Source: an uncultured Treponema sp. (lineage in GTDB: Bacteria > Spirochaetota > Spirochaetia > Treponematales > Treponemataceae). From it: 9,998 nt of DNA. A program made the position numbers and the translations under genes. Each line of letters begins with the position of its first letter. Position 1 is the stretch's first letter. This document shows, piece after piece, positions 1 to 7,663 of the stretch. The notes beneath the pieces were generated by a model. That model made no database searches. It was given only the letters and a program-made list of their open reading frames with translations, and was not told the origin of the DNA. The stretch lies in contig CALINC010000128.1 of NCBI GenBank assembly GCA_938045195.1, forward strand, positions 1-9,998, read 5' to 3'.

Positions 1-41
1 AGGGTTTAATACCCTGTTGCTGCGCAACGTACGCTCTGCGT
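1..41. repeat. 41-bp hairpin-rich repeat, left copy
   Basis: This segment is identical, base for base, to 9958-9998 in the same orientation. It is made almost entirely of small inverted repeats: AGGGT-TTAAT-ACCCT (1-15), GTTGC-TGC-GCAAC (16-28) and ACGC-TCT-GCGT (31-41). The repeat may continue past 41, but the right-hand copy stops at the window edge, so its true length cannot be seen. The frame beginning at position 2 stays open from the window edge to a TAA at 95-97. That is the frame in which the right-hand copy is read by the PI-PLC gene. It is best explained as a dispersed chromosomal repeat at which a sequence assembly broke. A circular molecule is the less likely alternative. Confidence 0.85.
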
Positions 42-91
42 CGAGGTTGTTGATTTTTACCGAAAACGTATTTCCTTTCCGTGCTCCCCTC

Positions 92-123
92 TTGTAAAAA
101 ACCATAAATTGTGTTTTTATATA
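92..123 (+). promoter_or_regulatory. Possible promoter of the PBP gene
   Basis: A TTGTAA hexamer (92-97) is followed after 18 bases by TTTATA (116-121); the overlapping TATATA (118-123) is an alternative -10 with a longer spacer. Either -10 would place the transcription start within a few bases of the ATG at 128. That fits the absence of any Shine-Dalgarno sequence there. The match is modest and the region is AT-rich, so this is tentative. Confidence 0.35.
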
Positions 124-127
124 CGGC

Positions 128-2722
128 ATGAACAAATTTAGCAAACTTATTTATATATATATATTACTTATATTAGCTATACTTACAGGCGGCTCTTTTG
201 CCCTTGGAAAAATGCTGGCTTACACGGTAAACATAAAACGAACCGAACTTTTTGTAAATTTTAACCCGGCTTTACCCTCGCGCATATTGGATATACGCGG
301 CGATCTTATTACCGAATTCTCAATGGATGAAAAAAGAGAGTTAGTCAATTATCGGGATATATCACCGTTTCTTATTCAAGCCTTACTTGCACGTGAAGAC
401 CGCCTTTTTTATGAACACGGCGGCTTTAGGATAAAATCAATAATACGTGCAATTATAGGACAACTGACGCGAAAATCTTTAGGCGGAGGAAGTACGCTAA
501 CCCAGCAAATAGCAGGAATTCTTTATTGCGACAGAACCGATAAATCCATAAAGCGTAAAATTCTTGAATTATGGTGGGCATTACAAATGGAACGCCGGTA
601 TTCAAAAGATGAAATAATGATGCTTTATTTAAATGAAGTCTATTTCGGCGGAGGAACAAATGGAGTAAGTGCCGCATCGCGTTTTTACTTCGGTCACTCG
701 GCTGCGGACTTAACACCCGCAGAAGCGGCGATACTGGTCATTCAGCTTTCAAACCCGACACTGTATAATCCTTTTGAGTACCCCAACCGTGCAAAAGAAA
801 GGCAGGAAAATGTTCTGCAGGGAATGGTAGATCTCGGCTATATTACAAAAGAAGAGGCTTACGAATCTTTTGAAGAATATTGGTCTAATTTCGACTATAC
901 TAGAATAGCTCTTTCGGCATGGTATTCGCGGGAAGATAAAGCTCCATGGTTTTCCGAATATGTCCGGCGCCAACTTGAAAACATGATGTACGGCACAATG
1001 AATTTATATAAAGACGGATATACCGTACACACAACCTGCGATTTAAGACATCAAGAAATAGCCGATGCTGAATTTCAAAAATACTTAAAAGATGTAAATA
1101 ATCGGCTTTCAAAATCGAATTCGGGTTCTTTCGACCAAAGCGAAAAATACGGAAATATAACGGCACTTCTTTCGCTTTGTTTCGGCATAGAAAAACTTCA
1201 TTTAGGCGAAAAACGTCTGCAAGTAAAAACAAATGCGTATTACCGCAACAATTTAAACGGTACTGTTGACATCCTCGCCCTAATGTGCGGCATAGATAAC
1301 TTAAAGACCCTTACAAAACAGTCTACGGCAAAAACACAGGAATTATTGGCGGAAAAAGTTGTTGAAGGCACTATGCTTTCAATGGAAACTGAAACAGGGT
1401 ATATAACTTCGTTAATCGGAGGAAGTCAATATAGTGAAGCTAATCAGCTTATAAGGGCAACGCAATCGCGGCTCCCTGTAGGAAGTACAATTAAAGCACT
1501 CATTTATTCTGCGGCTCTGGATTCAAGGGTTATAACGCCTGCAACAAGAATGGACGACACGCCCCAAGTTTTTGAAACTGCGGATGGAAATCAATATGTT
1601 CCGAGTAACTATGGAGGAAAATGGCGGGGAACCGTGCTTGTTTATCAAGCACTTCCGCTGTCGCTTAATATTCCTGCAATTAAAATTTTGGAAATGACCG
1701 GATTTGATACCGCTATAAATAGAATTGCCGCCTTAACAGGAATTACAGACCCTGCAGAAATAAATAAAACGTTTGATAAAGTATATCCTCTGGCTCTCGG
1801 TATAAGTGCAATCACTCCCGTTCAGCTTTTAAGAGCTTTTGCAATTTTCGGAAACAAGGGCAGAAGCGTAGAACCGATAGCAATCCGTTCGGTTGAAAAT
1901 AGAGAAGGCAATACAATTTTAGACCCTGAATTGGATTTAAGAATTGAGCAGAGAAAACTCGGCACTGCAATGCAGGTTATAAGTCCGCAAAATGCGTACG
2001 TTATGACGCAAATATTAAAAAAGACTATGACACTCGGTACTCTATACGGAGCTTCTTCCAACGGCAAAAAATTTGAATATAAGGACGCAAAAACCGGAAG
2101 AGTGTTTCAAATGCCTATGGCTGCAAAAACAGGTACAACTCAAAACTGGTCGGATTCATGGGCGGTTATATACTCACCATATTATGCAACGGTTGTTTGG
2201 TACGGCTTTGACCGCGGAAGTTTATCATTGGGAACCGAAAGCTCCGGAGCGGTACTTTCCGGCTATGTCGCAGTAAATTTTATGAAAGAAATTCACAAAG
2301 GGAAACCTTATAAAGATTTTACGGTTCCGGAGTCGGGCATTACAAACGTAGAAGTCTGTAGAAAATCGGGTATGCTGCCTGCCGAAAATTGTTCGGATGG
2401 GACAGTAATGCTTACATTCCTTTCAGGAACTGCTCCTGATGAAATGTGCACGGAACATACGGCAGGGCTGCGTCTGCAAAATATCGGAATTGACAGGCTT
2501 AAAGATCGTGGAATGTCAAACGGTGAAGAAGAGATTAATATAAATACGGAGCTGCTTTCAATCGATCCCTCAGTATTTACAGATCCTGAACCCTCAAATG
2601 AAAAAACCGGCATAGATGAAGACGAAAGGGCTGATGAGGAAGAAACTGATAAGGAAGAAAATTCTGCCGAAGAGGATGAACCCGAAAATTCTTTTGAGGA
2701 AAACGGAAATCCGTGGATATAA
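128..2722 (+). CDS. Class A penicillin-binding protein (PBP1A-like)
   Basis: Bifunctional peptidoglycan synthase of 864 residues. It polymerises lipid II into glycan strands and cross-links the stem peptides outside the cytoplasmic membrane. A signal-anchor helix (about 7-28) is followed by a GT51 glycosyltransferase domain. This contains EDRLFYEHGG (90-99, with catalytic Glu90), GGGSTLTQQ (119-127) and the second active-site motif around Glu147 with YSKDEIMMLYLN (158-169). The transpeptidase domain has the active-site STIK (Ser453 to Lys456), SLN (512-514) and KTGT (667-670). The C-terminal CRKSGMLPAENC pattern is usual for PBP1 proteins. The last 44 residues are very acidic (20 Asp or Glu). 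Length is typical of PBP1A. The gene stands alone on the plus strand and converges on hutH. No Shine-Dalgarno sequence precedes the ATG and no other in-frame start lies between the upstream stop at 95-97 and 128. All catalytic motifs are intact. The exact class A subtype is inferred. Confidence 0.95.
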   Translation: MNKFSKLIYIYILLILAILTGGSFALGKMLAYTVNIKRTELFVNFNPALPSRILDIRGDLITEFSMDEKRELVNYRDISPFLIQALLAREDRLFYEHGGFRIKSIIRAIIGQLTRKSLGGGSTLTQQIAGILYCDRTDKSIKRKILELWWALQMERRYSKDEIMMLYLNEVYFGGGTNGVSAASRFYFGHSAADLTPAEAAILVIQLSNPTLYNPFEYPNRAKERQENVLQGMVDLGYITKEEAYESFEEYWSNFDYTRIALSAWYSREDKAPWFSEYVRRQLENMMYGTMNLYKDGYTVHTTCDLRHQEIADAEFQKYLKDVNNRLSKSNSGSFDQSEKYGNITALLSLCFGIEKLHLGEKRLQVKTNAYYRNNLNGTVDILALMCGIDNLKTLTKQSTAKTQELLAEKVVEGTMLSMETETGYITSLIGGSQYSEANQLIRATQSRLPVGSTIKALIYSAALDSRVITPATRMDDTPQVFETADGNQYVPSNYGGKWRGTVLVYQALPLSLNIPAIKILEMTGFDTAINRIAALTGITDPAEINKTFDKVYPLALGISAITPVQLLRAFAIFGNKGRSVEPIAIRSVENREGNTILDPELDLRIEQRKLGTAMQVISPQNAYVMTQILKKTMTLGTLYGASSNGKKFEYKDAKTGRVFQMPMAAKTGTTQNWSDSWAVIYSPYYATVVWYGFDRGSLSLGTESSGAVLSGYVAVNFMKEIHKGKPYKDFTVPESGITNVEVCRKSGMLPAENCSDGTVMLTFLSGTAPDEMCTEHTAGLRLQNIGIDRLKDRGMSNGEEEININTELLSIDPSVFTDPEPSNEKTGIDEDERADEEETDKEENSAEEDEPENSFEENGNPWI

Positions 2723-2734
2723 AAGTATTTAGAT

Positions 2735-2784
2735 AAAAAAGGGCTGCAAAACAAAGATGAACTTAAGTTTTAAATCAGCCCTTT
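2735..2784 (-). terminator. Intrinsic terminator of hutH, between convergent genes
   Basis: AAAGGGCTG (2738-2746) pairs with CAGCCCTTT (2776-2784) in a 9-bp stem. Inside it AAAAC (2748-2752) can pair with GTTTT (2767-2771). Read on the minus strand the stem runs into a stretch of T residues (complement of 2735-2740), the standard shape of a Rho-independent terminator just after hutH. On the plus strand the hairpin is followed only by GCAAATATTTT, so it would end PBP transcripts less well. It fills most of the 71-base gap between the two stop codons. Confidence 0.75.
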
Positions 2785-2793
2785 GCAAATATT

Positions 2794-2810
2794 TTATAGC
2801 TTTGCTATAA
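2794..2810. repeat. Perfect inverted repeat over the hutH stop codon
   Basis: TTATAGC (2794-2800), TTT, GCTATAA (2804-2810) form a perfect 7-bp stem with a 3-base loop. It includes the hutH stop codon and its last four sense codons. It has no T-run on either side, so it is probably not a terminator by itself. It could protect the 3' end of the message or slow the ribosome at termination, or be chance in AT-rich sequence. Confidence 0.4.
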
Positions 2811-4314
2811 TCCCGTCAACATAATCATCATTGGAAATAATTTCCAATGATTTCATTATGTCTTCATACAAAATGCGGTCCTCGGTAACTTTCGTAATAT
2901 GCTTTCGTATCAGCTTCATCATTTCGCCGGTACCCTTACCGTATTGTTTAATGCCGCGCAAATCGCAAGCCTGAGCAGCAACAAGCCATTCTATTGCAAG
3001 AACATGACGGACATTCTTTATAATTTCGGTAATCTTCCGTGCAGCTGTTGTACCCATACTTACATGGTCTTCTTTATTACCGGAAGAGGTAATTGAATCG
3101 ACACTTGCAGGGTGTGCTAAAACTTTGTTTTCAGAAACAAGACAGGCAGCCGTATATTGCGGTATCATAAAGCCGGAATTAACTCCGCCGTTTTCAATTA
3201 AGAATGCAGGAAGCCCCCCGTTAAGCTGCGGGTTTACCATCCGCTCAATTCTTCTTTCGCTTATATTTGCAAGTTCACTGACGGCAATACCCAAGAAGTC
3301 CATAGTGATTGCAATGGGTTGACCGTGGAAGTTTCCGCCTGAAATGACATCGCGGTTATCAGGGAATACCAGCGGGTTGTCGGTTACGGAATTTATTTCA
3401 ACTTCCAAAACCTTGCGGATATACGCAATTGCGTCTGCGCTTGCTCCGTGAACCTGAGGCACACAACGGAGTGTGTACGGGTCTTGAACATCATTTTCAC
3501 GCGTATTGATTGAAGAACTGCCTTTTAACATTTTAAGAATAAATGCAGCGGTATCAATCTGCCCCTTGTGAGGACGGGCATTGTGAATGCGGGGATCAAG
3601 GGCTGCTGTAATTCCGCGGAAAGCCTCAAACACCAAAGACGCTCCCATATTGGCGGTTTTTAAAAGCTGTTCGGCATCATGCAAAGCCAAGGCTCCGATA
3701 CCGGACATAACGGGAGTGCCGTTTATAATTGCAAGTCCGTCTTTTCCCGAGAGCACAACAGGTTTTAATCCTGCCTTCTCAAGAGCGTCTTTCCCGCTCA
3801 TCAATTTTCCCTCGTAATATGCCTTACCCTCACCTATCATAACGAGTGCAATGTGGGCAAGGTTTGCCAAGTCGCCGCTTGCACCCAGAGAGCCTTTTTC
3901 GGGAACAAAGGGAGTAACGCCCTTGTTCAACATATCTGCAATTATTTCGGGTACGGCAGGCGTAACTCCCGAAAACCCGCTTGCGTGTGTATTCAATCGT
4001 AAAAGCATAATTGCCCGTACTATATCTTCCGGGAAAGGATTGCCTACACCGCATGAATGACTTAAAATTAAGTTGCGCTGCAACGCTCCATTTTGGTCTT
4101 TTGTAATTGTAACCGTCGAAAGCTCGCCGAAGCCGGTAGAAATGCCGTAAGTCGGTTTTCCGCTATTTACGATATCGTCTACAATTTTTTTGGAATCCTT
4201 AATGCGTTTTTTTGCATCAGCCGAAATTTTTACTTCCGCTCCTTTGCGGGCAACGGCAACAACATCTTCAATAGTTAAGTTGCTGCCTGTAACTGTTACG
4301 GGTTTTACTTTCAT
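2794..4314 (-). CDS. hutH: Histidine ammonia-lyase
   Basis: Cytoplasmic enzyme that removes ammonia from L-histidine to give trans-urocanate, the first step of histidine breakdown. Numbered from the ATG at 4320, the Ala147-Ser148-Gly149 triad in GSLGASGDLANLAH cyclises to the MIO electrophile. The catalytic Tyr58 lies in TYGISTGFG, and QDPYTLRC (279-286), GNFHGQP (329-335) and NKEDHVSMG (415-423) are also seen. Ser87-His88 in NLILSHSCGVG is the pair expected in histidine lyases rather than tyrosine or phenylalanine lyases. I chose the second ATG (506 residues) because AGGAG lies 8 bases before it but only 2 bases before the ATG at 4320. Length is normal for the family. The gene appears monocistronic, with a good promoter and a terminator. 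No hutU, hutI or hutG is in the window. The lysine in NKEDH stands where many family members have glutamine. Confidence 0.95.
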   Translation of the reverse strand: MKVKPVTVTGSNLTIEDVVAVARKGAEVKISADAKKRIKDSKKIVDDIVNSGKPTYGISTGFGELSTVTITKDQNGALQRNLILSHSCGVGNPFPEDIVRAIMLLRLNTHASGFSGVTPAVPEIIADMLNKGVTPFVPEKGSLGASGDLANLAHIALVMIGEGKAYYEGKLMSGKDALEKAGLKPVVLSGKDGLAIINGTPVMSGIGALALHDAEQLLKTANMGASLVFEAFRGITAALDPRIHNARPHKGQIDTAAFILKMLKGSSSINTRENDVQDPYTLRCVPQVHGASADAIAYIRKVLEVEINSVTDNPLVFPDNRDVISGGNFHGQPIAITMDFLGIAVSELANISERRIERMVNPQLNGGLPAFLIENGGVNSGFMIPQYTAACLVSENKVLAHPASVDSITSSGNKEDHVSMGTTAARKITEIIKNVRHVLAIEWLVAAQACDLRGIKQYGKGTGEMMKLIRKHITKVTEDRILYEDIMKSLEIISNDDYVDGIIAKL

Positions 4315-4322
4315 ATTCATAT

Positions 4323-4327
4323 CTCCT
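4323..4327 (-). promoter_or_regulatory. hutH ribosome binding site that decides the start
   Basis: AGGAG on the minus strand lies 8 bases from the ATG at 4314 and only 2 bases from the ATG at 4320. The spacing favours the inner ATG. Confidence 0.7.
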
Positions 4328-4345
4328 ATTTTAGTGATTTATATG

Positions 4346-4374
4346 ATAATACATTTATTGGATATTATTTTCAA
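4346..4374 (-). promoter_or_regulatory. hutH promoter
   Basis: On the minus strand TTGAAA (4374-4369) is separated by exactly 17 bases from TATTAT (4351-4346), five of six matches in each box. Transcription would begin near 4339 and give a leader of about 25 bases that contains the Shine-Dalgarno sequence. It lies in the 89-base gap after epmA, so hutH can be expressed independently. No clear operator dyad is seen around it. Confidence 0.7.
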
Positions 4375-4403
4375 GCCGTTAATCAATAACGCGATAATAA
4401 CAA

Positions 4404-5414
4404 TTACGGCATTATAGACTCCAAAGAAGTTCTTCCTGCCAGCAACATAATAAATCTGTCAAAGCCCATTGCAACACCTGAACACTTAGGCATATTTTCG
4501 CATATATCACCGAAATGTATAACAGACGGATGTGGTACGGCGGCATATTTTTGTTTTAATGTATTTTCATTTTGAAAGTAAGAATTTATTTTTTCTTTAT
4601 TGCGGCATTCGGTATAACAATTTGCCAATTCAGTTCCGTTTACATAAACTTCCCAGCGTTCCATTACAGTAAAAGTAATTGCATTTTTATTATCGGAAAA
4701 TTGCAGTTTTTTTTCTGCAGCAAGACATGGAACAAAGGACGGATAGTCTAAAAGAGCGACGGCTTTATTTTTTGGTAGAGACGGTTCTACGGCATGAACT
4801 AAAATAAGTTCGTATAAATCGTCTTGATGCCAATGGCGGTATTTGCCCGCTTCGCCTAAACCAAGCCGTTCGGCATGGTGTGCAAGCTCTTCTACCGAAT
4901 TTTCTTTTGCAAGTGAAAACCCTGCATATTTTTTAAAGGCTTCATCCATAGTTAAACATAAAAATCCCTGCCGTAGTATGTTTAACATTCCCGTATCGGC
5001 AAGAACATTGCCCTTTATTTTTTCTGCAACAAAATTAAAAAAGTGTTCGGTAATTTTAATTGAATCAATGTAGTCGGCATTTACCGTATAATATTCCAGC
5101 ATTGAAAATTCAGGATTGTGAATTTTTCCTTTTGATTCCAAATTGCGGTAGCATTTTGAAAGTTGAAATACCGATTTTTTTGTTTTTGCTATTATCGGTT
5201 TAATAAAAACTTCAGGCGACGGTACCAAAAAGAGAGGAGTTTTTTTATTACTGCCTGCTTCAATATATTCCGTACGGAACACTTCTAAACAAGTTTCCGG
5301 TATAAGCGAAGAAGCCAGAGCAGGGGTGTCCAATTCAAGATAATTATTCTCAATAAAAAAATTTCGAGCAGCCTGAATACATGCCGCTCGAAATTCCAAA
5401 GTTTCAACATCCAT
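4404..5414 (-). CDS. epmA: EF-P beta-lysyltransferase, LysRS-like (EpmA/PoxA/GenX)
   Basis: A 336-residue protein equal to a class II lysyl-tRNA synthetase catalytic core without the N-terminal anticodon-binding OB domain, the build of EpmA. EpmA attaches (R)-beta-lysine to a conserved lysine of elongation factor P, helping ribosomes through polyproline stretches. Motif 1 is near NNYLELDTPAL (23-33). PSPEVFIKPII (65-75) precedes motif 2, VFQLSKCYRNLE with HNPEFSMLEYY (82-109). ERWEVYVNGTELANCYTE (252-269) follows, and motif 3 is GVAMGFDR (313-320). Ala315 replaces the glycine found in true LysRS, as in EpmA. Spirochaetes generally charge tRNA-Lys with a class I LysRS, which also argues against a tRNA role (established knowledge). 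It lies 40 bases below the ABC permease with no clear Shine-Dalgarno sequence or promoter, so read-through from the exporter is likely. EpmB and EF-P are not in the window, so the substrate is inferred from the family. Confidence 0.87.
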   Translation of the reverse strand: MDVETLEFRAACIQAARNFFIENNYLELDTPALASSLIPETCLEVFRTEYIEAGSNKKTPLFLVPSPEVFIKPIIAKTKKSVFQLSKCYRNLESKGKIHNPEFSMLEYYTVNADYIDSIKITEHFFNFVAEKIKGNVLADTGMLNILRQGFLCLTMDEAFKKYAGFSLAKENSVEELAHHAERLGLGEAGKYRHWHQDDLYELILVHAVEPSLPKNKAVALLDYPSFVPCLAAEKKLQFSDNKNAITFTVMERWEVYVNGTELANCYTECRNKEKINSYFQNENTLKQKYAAVPHPSVIHFGDICENMPKCSGVAMGFDRFIMLLAGRTSLESIMP

Positions 5415-5454
5415 AAAAGTCTAATTTAAAACCTACAAAATATTTAATTCGGTT

Positions 5455-6624
5455 TTATTTTTGTTCGGCATCAATTTTATTTTGGGAGCGCTTCTGCACA
5501 TTAAAATAGAATCCTACCGCAAAATACAAAACAAAAAATAAAACAAGTATACCTATATTTCGCCAATCTATTTTAAAAAATGAATACGTAAATTCATTTG
5601 CCTGCACAAAATAAAAAGTCGGGAAAAATTTTGCAATACGTAAAATAGACGGCGAAATAAATTCAGCCGGCATAAAAACACCCGAAATAAAGGCTAAGGC
5701 TAAGGGTAAAACCGTTCCGACAATTCCCAATACAGATCCCTGTTTTAGAATTGCATTTAACATAAATGTCATACTTAATATAACTGCCGCATAAATTACA
5801 CAGTTTAAACTATATATAGGTAAAGGTATCCCCGATATATTTTTTAGATTCAAAAGGACAGCGGCACCTATTACAGCAAATAAAAAACAAAAAACAACCG
5901 TCAGTTGAGCTGCAAAATTTTCAATAGAAAAACGCAGTGTGGAAACCGGAGATATATCATTGCGTATTTTTATCATAGGTTTTTCTAATAAGAAAATTGC
6001 CCAACCTACTACATTCAATATAATCGAAAAAGAAAACCATGCAAACATATTAAAAAATAATTTAAACCATGAGCCTGCTCCGGTATTTGTCTTCGACGGA
6101 ACTTTTACAACTTGTATACTTTCGTCTAAAGCCCTATGTATTTTTTCAAAATTAAATTTATTTTCGGCAGATTTTACGGCATTTGCAAATAATAAAAATT
6201 TTTGTATTTGCATATTTATATAGAGAGAACTTGTATTGCGCTCATCTTTTAAACACGTGATACAATCGGTACCCTCCAATAATTTGTCTTCTAGGTTATT
6301 ATTTATAATAATCCCGGCATCAATCTCTTCCAGCGAAATTTCTTTTTTTATTTTCCGAATAATTTCATCTTCATTTAAATTTTGCAAACTTGTGGTTTCT
6401 ATGACTTTATTTTTTGTCTTTAAATATTGAATTAAATTTTTTGAAAGCTCTGAATTGTCTTTATCAATAATATTAAGCGTCAAGGAAGTTTCTTTAAATT
6501 CCGAAACAGTAGTTCTTCCATTTGAAGAAAATATAAAACTCGTCAGCAAAAATATACACGAGTACATTATTACCATTATTTTTCTTGTTAAAACAATCCG
6601 CAAAAAATTCTTATAAACTATCAT
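5455..6624 (-). CDS. ABC-2 type exporter permease, second subunit
   Basis: A 389-residue membrane protein of the ABC-2 permease fold. One N-terminal membrane helix (about 15-33) is followed by a large external domain (about 35-185). Five further helices lie near 190-213, 236-258, 271-292, 297-319 and 357-376. The stretch SGVFMPAEFISPSILRIAKFFP (314-335) resembles the conserved ABC-2 signature before the last helix. The start overlaps the end of permease 1 by 14 bases and has a strong ribosome site, AGGAAGG, 6 bases upstream. Together with permease 1 it probably forms the heterodimeric channel of the exporter, driven by the ATPase encoded upstream. The substrate cannot be read from sequence; drugs, lipids and peptides are all possible for this family. 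Base composition is visibly more AT-rich than in hutH or the PBP gene, partly because membrane helices favour AT-rich codons. Confidence 0.85.
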   Translation of the reverse strand: MIVYKNFLRIVLTRKIMVIMYSCIFLLTSFIFSSNGRTTVSEFKETSLTLNIIDKDNSELSKNLIQYLKTKNKVIETTSLQNLNEDEIIRKIKKEISLEEIDAGIIINNNLEDKLLEGTDCITCLKDERNTSSLYINMQIQKFLLFANAVKSAENKFNFEKIHRALDESIQVVKVPSKTNTGAGSWFKLFFNMFAWFSFSIILNVVGWAIFLLEKPMIKIRNDISPVSTLRFSIENFAAQLTVVFCFLFAVIGAAVLLNLKNISGIPLPIYSLNCVIYAAVILSMTFMLNAILKQGSVLGIVGTVLPLALAFISGVFMPAEFISPSILRIAKFFPTFYFVQANEFTYSFFKIDWRNIGILVLFFVLYFAVGFYFNVQKRSQNKIDAEQK

Positions 6625-7663
6625 ATTGAACCTTCCTCGAATTTACGAAAATAGCAATTAAAAGCAAAACGGTAATAGTAATAAATACAATCATAAAAGA
6701 TGTTATCAAATTATATTCCTGTAAAACATTTACATTATAAAGATTGTCAGTTAAAATACCTATCGGATTTATTTTGTTTACTGCCGGAACAACCTTATCA
6801 AGCATAAGTTTTACTGCAGGACTCATCATTCCGGATAAAAATGAAAGAAATAATGAAGAGAAAACACAAAACAATGTTTTAATGTTTTCATTAGCTATAG
6901 GAAGCGAGCCGATAAACATTCCGTAGGCTACACCAAAAATGTTTGCAAAAAGCAATATAATAAGCGTTGTACCTAAATTTGTGATAAAAGAAATTTTTAA
7001 AATGTATGTTACGAAAAAAATATATAAAATATTTGCCGCAAGATTAAATAGAGTGTAAAAAATAAGTCCTGACATGTATGACGCAAATCTATTCAACGGA
7101 GTAGTAGATATTCTTGCTCCGATTTTGGAAATATTCGCCTGCATTAAAAATGGAATTGACATTGCTCCGAACATTCCATAAATAGAAACCATAGCCAAAA
7201 GCGAATAAAATAAAATTAACGGTGAATTATTTTTTTCGTTTATGCTTTTTATATAAGACTTACCATAATCGAAAGGATTTATAAAAACACCCAGCTTATG
7301 AGTTTGTTTTATTTGATCTAAAACGCTTTTAATTATCGTTTGATTTATTCCGTCGTTCATAATGCGCAAAGAAAAATCATTTTGAATAAAGCCGTCAATT
7401 TGTTTATTACGCAAAGCAGCATCGGTATTATTTTCCTCAATATCGACAACAGTAAATATTGGTATAAAAGAAATCTCCGTGTAGTATGGATTGTTTTTTT
7501 CAATTCCAATATTTATTTTATTTTGTGAAAAATTGAATGCCGAAGAAAACGCAGCAAAATAAAGCCACGATAAAAGTATCGGATAGAACACAGTCCAAAA
7601 AAGACCTTCCTTTGAACGCAGCATTAATATAGTATTTTGCTTTAATAATCTTAAAAACATCAT
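6611..7663 (-). CDS. ABC-2 type exporter permease, first subunit
   Basis: A 350-residue permease with the same plan as its partner. There is one helix at about 22-42, an external domain (about 45-147), then helices near 148-170, 198-222, 230-253, 262-280 and 319-341. INPIGILTDNLY (298-309) matches the ABC-2 signature region. Its ATG shares four bases with the ATPase stop codon (ATGA at 7663-7660), so translation is probably coupled. AAGGAG lies 11 bases upstream, inside the ATPase gene. A second ATG follows at once (7660), so the true start could be one codon later. The two permeases are related in layout but clearly diverged, which suggests an obligate heterodimer. Substrate unknown. Confidence 0.85.
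   Translation of the reverse strand: MMFLRLLKQNTILMLRSKEGLFWTVFYPILLSWLYFAAFSSAFNFSQNKINIGIEKNNPYYTEISFIPIFTVVDIEENNTDAALRNKQIDGFIQNDFSLRIMNDGINQTIIKSVLDQIKQTHKLGVFINPFDYGKSYIKSINEKNNSPLILFYSLLAMVSIYGMFGAMSIPFLMQANISKIGARISTTPLNRFASYMSGLIFYTLFNLAANILYIFFVTYILKISFITNLGTTLIILLFANIFGVAYGMFIGSLPIANENIKTLFCVFSSLFLSFLSGMMSPAVKLMLDKVVPAVNKINPIGILTDNLYNVNVLQEYNLITSFMIVFITITVLLLIAIFVNSRKVQYDSL

Noticed and set aside
900..1232. A 110-codon minus-strand open frame inside the PBP gene, and similar shorter ones within hutH, epmA and the permeases.
   Set aside because: They are antisense or out-of-frame shadows of well supported genes, with no ribosome sites or family resemblance.
2308..2754. A 148-codon serine-rich open frame on the minus strand.
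   Set aside because: It is the antisense shadow of the acidic, GAA/GAT-rich end of the PBP gene, and the PBP protein is clearly the real product.
2794..4314. Possible tyrosine or phenylalanine ammonia-lyase.
   Set aside because: The Ser-His pair at 87-88 and the EDHVSM loop fit histidine ammonia-lyase.
4404..5414. Possible truncated lysyl-tRNA synthetase.
   Set aside because: Length and start fit complete EpmA, motif 3 has the EpmA-like alanine, and there is no trace of a lost anticodon domain upstream.
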